Below are positions 4,929 to 5,912 of a stretch of 5,912 bases of DNA, one piece after another. Location of the stretch: positions 1 to 5,912 of the forward strand of contig JAGSYM010000080.1 of the NCBI GenBank assembly GCA_018262395.1. Reading direction: 5' to 3'. The number at the start of each line of letters is the position of its first letter. Position 1 is the stretch's first letter. The notes beneath the pieces are model-generated. The model saw nothing but the letters and a program-made list of their open reading frames with translations. It searched no databases and had not been told where the DNA came from. Made by a program: the position numbers and the translations under genes. The stretch is from Nitrospirota bacterium (lineage in GTDB: Bacteria > Nitrospirota > Thermodesulfovibrionia > Thermodesulfovibrionales > SM23-35).

Positions 4929-5033
4929 ATGAAAAAACCGCTCAGTAAGCAGAGTATCCTGAAAGAGGCATCTTTCTGGGATGGTCTTAAAACGGTAATC
5001 AAGGAAAATCCTGGGAAGTCATGTCACAAATGA
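4929..5033 (+). CDS. Short ORF with strong ribosome site, probably frameshifted
   Basis: A 34-codon frame starts MKKPLSKQSILKEASFWDG and ends PGKSCHK at TGA 5031-5033. Initiation looks genuine: AAAGGAGGTGAAG lies just before the ATG, with a good promoter upstream. I recognise no family. In the -1 frame from about 5003 the sequence continues as WEVMSQMKELKELTLLVKQ, a coherent charged helix with further basic residues. One missing T near 5012 (CCT TGG) would give a continuous protein, KENP-WEVMSQ. The gene may therefore be a recently broken small helical protein, or a real short peptide. After the first stop come a tandem TGAAAGAGC repeat and TAA (5049-5051). No canonical slippery heptamer is present, so programmed frameshifting is less likely than a mutation or a sequencing error. 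Confidence 0.55.
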   Translation: MKKPLSKQSILKEASFWDGLKTVIKENPGKSCHK

Positions 5034-5051
5034 AAGAGCTGAAAGAGCTAA

Positions 5052-5070
5052 CGTTGCTGGTCAAGCAACG
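5052..5070 (+). other. Perfect 7-bp hairpin with GGTCA loop
   Basis: CGTTGCT (5052-5058) pairs exactly with AGCAACG (5064-5070) around GGTCA. No T-run follows, so it is not an intrinsic terminator. It lies 9 bases after the second of two in-frame TGA codons of the short ORF, and its loop recalls the GGUC loop of the E. coli fdhF SECIS. The likeness may be chance. Confidence 0.6.
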
Positions 5071-5074
5071 AATG

Positions 5075-5131
5075 ATTAAAACAAAATGGCAGGGATGTGT
5101 TTCTATACATCACTTGCCATTTTGTTTTAAT
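5075..5131. terminator. Long A-stem/T-stem hairpin, likely bidirectional terminator
   Basis: A perfect 17-bp stem, ATTAAAACAAAATGGCA (5075-5091) with its complement at 5115-5131, encloses a second small stem GATGT/ACATC (5094-5098, 5107-5111). The 3' arm ends TTTTGTTTTAAT on either strand, so it can act as an intrinsic terminator in both directions. It closes the short-ORF transcript before mutS. The long uniform stem is also compatible with a remnant of a small inverted-repeat element. Confidence 0.7.
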
Positions 5132-5222
5132 GTTACCGCGCCACACCTGGTTTTCAATACATAATAATCTTTGTCCACAGCAAGATTGGTAGAACGGCAT
5201 GAGAACCTCGCCATTTTCCATA

Positions 5223-5250
5223 TTGCACTTTCATTGTCTCATGGTATTAA
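5223..5250 (+). promoter_or_regulatory. Candidate mutS promoter
   Basis: TTGCAC (5223-5228) is followed after 16 bases by TATTAA (5245-5250), 9 bases before the mutS ATG. The match is modest. The start codon has no Shine-Dalgarno sequence, so a very short or absent leader would be consistent. Nothing else I can name lies in 5132-5222. Confidence 0.35.
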
Positions 5251-5259
5251 ATATCCGTT

Positions 5260-5912
5260 ATGACTGAACTAACCCCCTTAATGAAGCAATATTTCAGCAT
5301 GAAGGAGCGATACAAGGACGCTATCATCCTTTTCAGACTCGGAGACTTCTATGAGATGTTCGGAGAAGATGCTGAAAAAGCTTCCAAAATACTTCAGATA
5401 GCACTGACATCAAGAGACAAATCCAGTAAAGAGCCTATCCCCATGTGTGGCGTTCCGCATTTTGCAGCTGATTCTTATGTCTTAAAGTTGATCAAGGCAG
5501 GTCTTAAGGTAGCCATCTGCGAACAGATGGAAGATCCAAAAGAGGCAAAGGGAATTGTTGACAGAGATATTGTAAGGGTGATCACACCCGGAACATACAC
5601 GCCTGATAACCCGAAGGAAAATGTCTATATCATCAGCATCTTTCCTTCTGCCGATAAACATGGAATTGCGTTGTCTGACATCTCAACTGGCGAGTTCATA
5701 ATGTATGAGACATATGACAATATTCAGGACGAAGTCTACCGCTTTGAACCGAGAGAAATCCTGATACCCCAGAGTATTCATACTGATATCCATTACCAGG
5801 AGGCCTTTCATGATTTCTTTGTATCTGTTTACGAGGACTGGTATTTCGATTATGCCGACGCTTACAAGACACTCTTGCAGCATTTAAAGGTATCCTCCCT
5901 GGACGGGTACGG
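5260..5912 (+). CDS. mutS: DNA mismatch-repair protein MutS, N-terminal part
   Basis: This is the first 217 codons of MutS, which binds mismatches as a dimer and recruits MutL. The frame is open to the window edge, so the gene is 3'-truncated by the window. MTELTPLMKQYFSMKERYKDA is followed by ILFRLGDFYEMFGEDA, containing the Phe-X-Glu mismatch-reading motif (Phe30, Glu32; E. coli Phe36, Glu38). The rest of domain I follows: TSRDKSSKEPIPMCGVPHFAADSY, GLKVAICEQMEDPKEAKGIVDRDIVRVITPGT. The connector domain starts near residue 118 (NVYIISIF...GIALSDISTGEF). The ATG at 5260 was chosen because it precedes the conserved TPLMKQY and an in-frame TAA (5248-5250) blocks any earlier start. Methionines 8 and 14 are less likely. 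It has no ribosome site. Confidence 0.97.
   Translation, partial: MTELTPLMKQYFSMKERYKDAIILFRLGDFYEMFGEDAEKASKILQIALTSRDKSSKEPIPMCGVPHFAADSYVLKLIKAGLKVAICEQMEDPKEAKGIVDRDIVRVITPGTYTPDNPKENVYIISIFPSADKHGIALSDISTGEFIMYETYDNIQDEVYRFEPREILIPQSIHTDIHYQEAFHDFFVSVYEDWYFDYADAYKTLLQHLKVSSLDGY

Noticed and set aside
5683..5883. 66-aa minus-strand ORF
   Set aside because: It is antisense to well-conserved mutS sequence and has no independent support.
1..5912. tRNA, rRNA or CRISPR arrays
   Set aside because: I saw no cloverleaf, rRNA segment or regularly spaced direct repeats. The only repeats are the inverted elements described.

Overview
The window looks like a bacterial chromosome segment of moderate GC (estimated by eye, low 40s percent). 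The gene set suggests an anaerobic or microaerophilic Gram-negative lineage of the Nitrospirota or Desulfobacterota kind. The grounds are an archaeal-type ApgM-family phosphoglycerate mutase, an ArsR-linked thioredoxin-fold gene with an in-frame UGA, and an interspersed repeat whose translation gives the familiar 'HSREGGNP' string. The taxonomic guess is inference.

Left part, minus strand (1-720). An ArsR/SmtB-family repressor (312-653) is followed by a small thioredoxin-fold gene (49-297). Its true reading frame runs from a strongly SD-supported ATG at 297 through an in-frame TGA at 250-252, at the expected redox-active position. I read it as a selenoprotein, possibly SaoT of the selenocysteine-assisted organometal (SAO) neighbourhoods. 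A sigma70-type promoter in front of arsR is covered by three half-sites spaced exactly 16 bp apart. Positions 1-48 hold nothing I can identify.

720-1016 holds the remains of an HD-domain phosphohydrolase spread over all three plus-strand frames, so it is a pseudogene.

Middle. A minus-strand pair encodes an ApgM-like alkaline-phosphatase-superfamily protein (1812-3110) and, six bases later, a PP-loop ATP-pyrophosphatase-like protein (1017-1805). They lie in the same frame, separated by one TGA and two sense codons. Divergent to them is a PHP-domain metal-dependent phosphoesterase (3227-3817). The two divergent genes share a short intergenic region, lack Shine-Dalgarno sequences, and have -10-like hexamers 5-6 bp before their ATG, which suggests leaderless transcripts.

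3839-4620, minus strand. A cold-shock-domain protein (4277-4477) is followed, past a strong hairpin, by an unrecognised 126-aa protein (3839-4219). An intrinsic terminator lies between the likely csp promoter and the csp gene, which suggests attenuation or antitermination. The gene-poor stretch 4478-4928 contains the csp leader and promoter, two head-to-head copies of an interspersed palindromic repeat (4692-4801), and a plus-strand promoter.

Right part, plus strand. A short, well-initiated ORF (4929-5033) appears broken by a frameshift and is followed by two hairpins. The 5' end of mutS (from 5260) then runs off the window.
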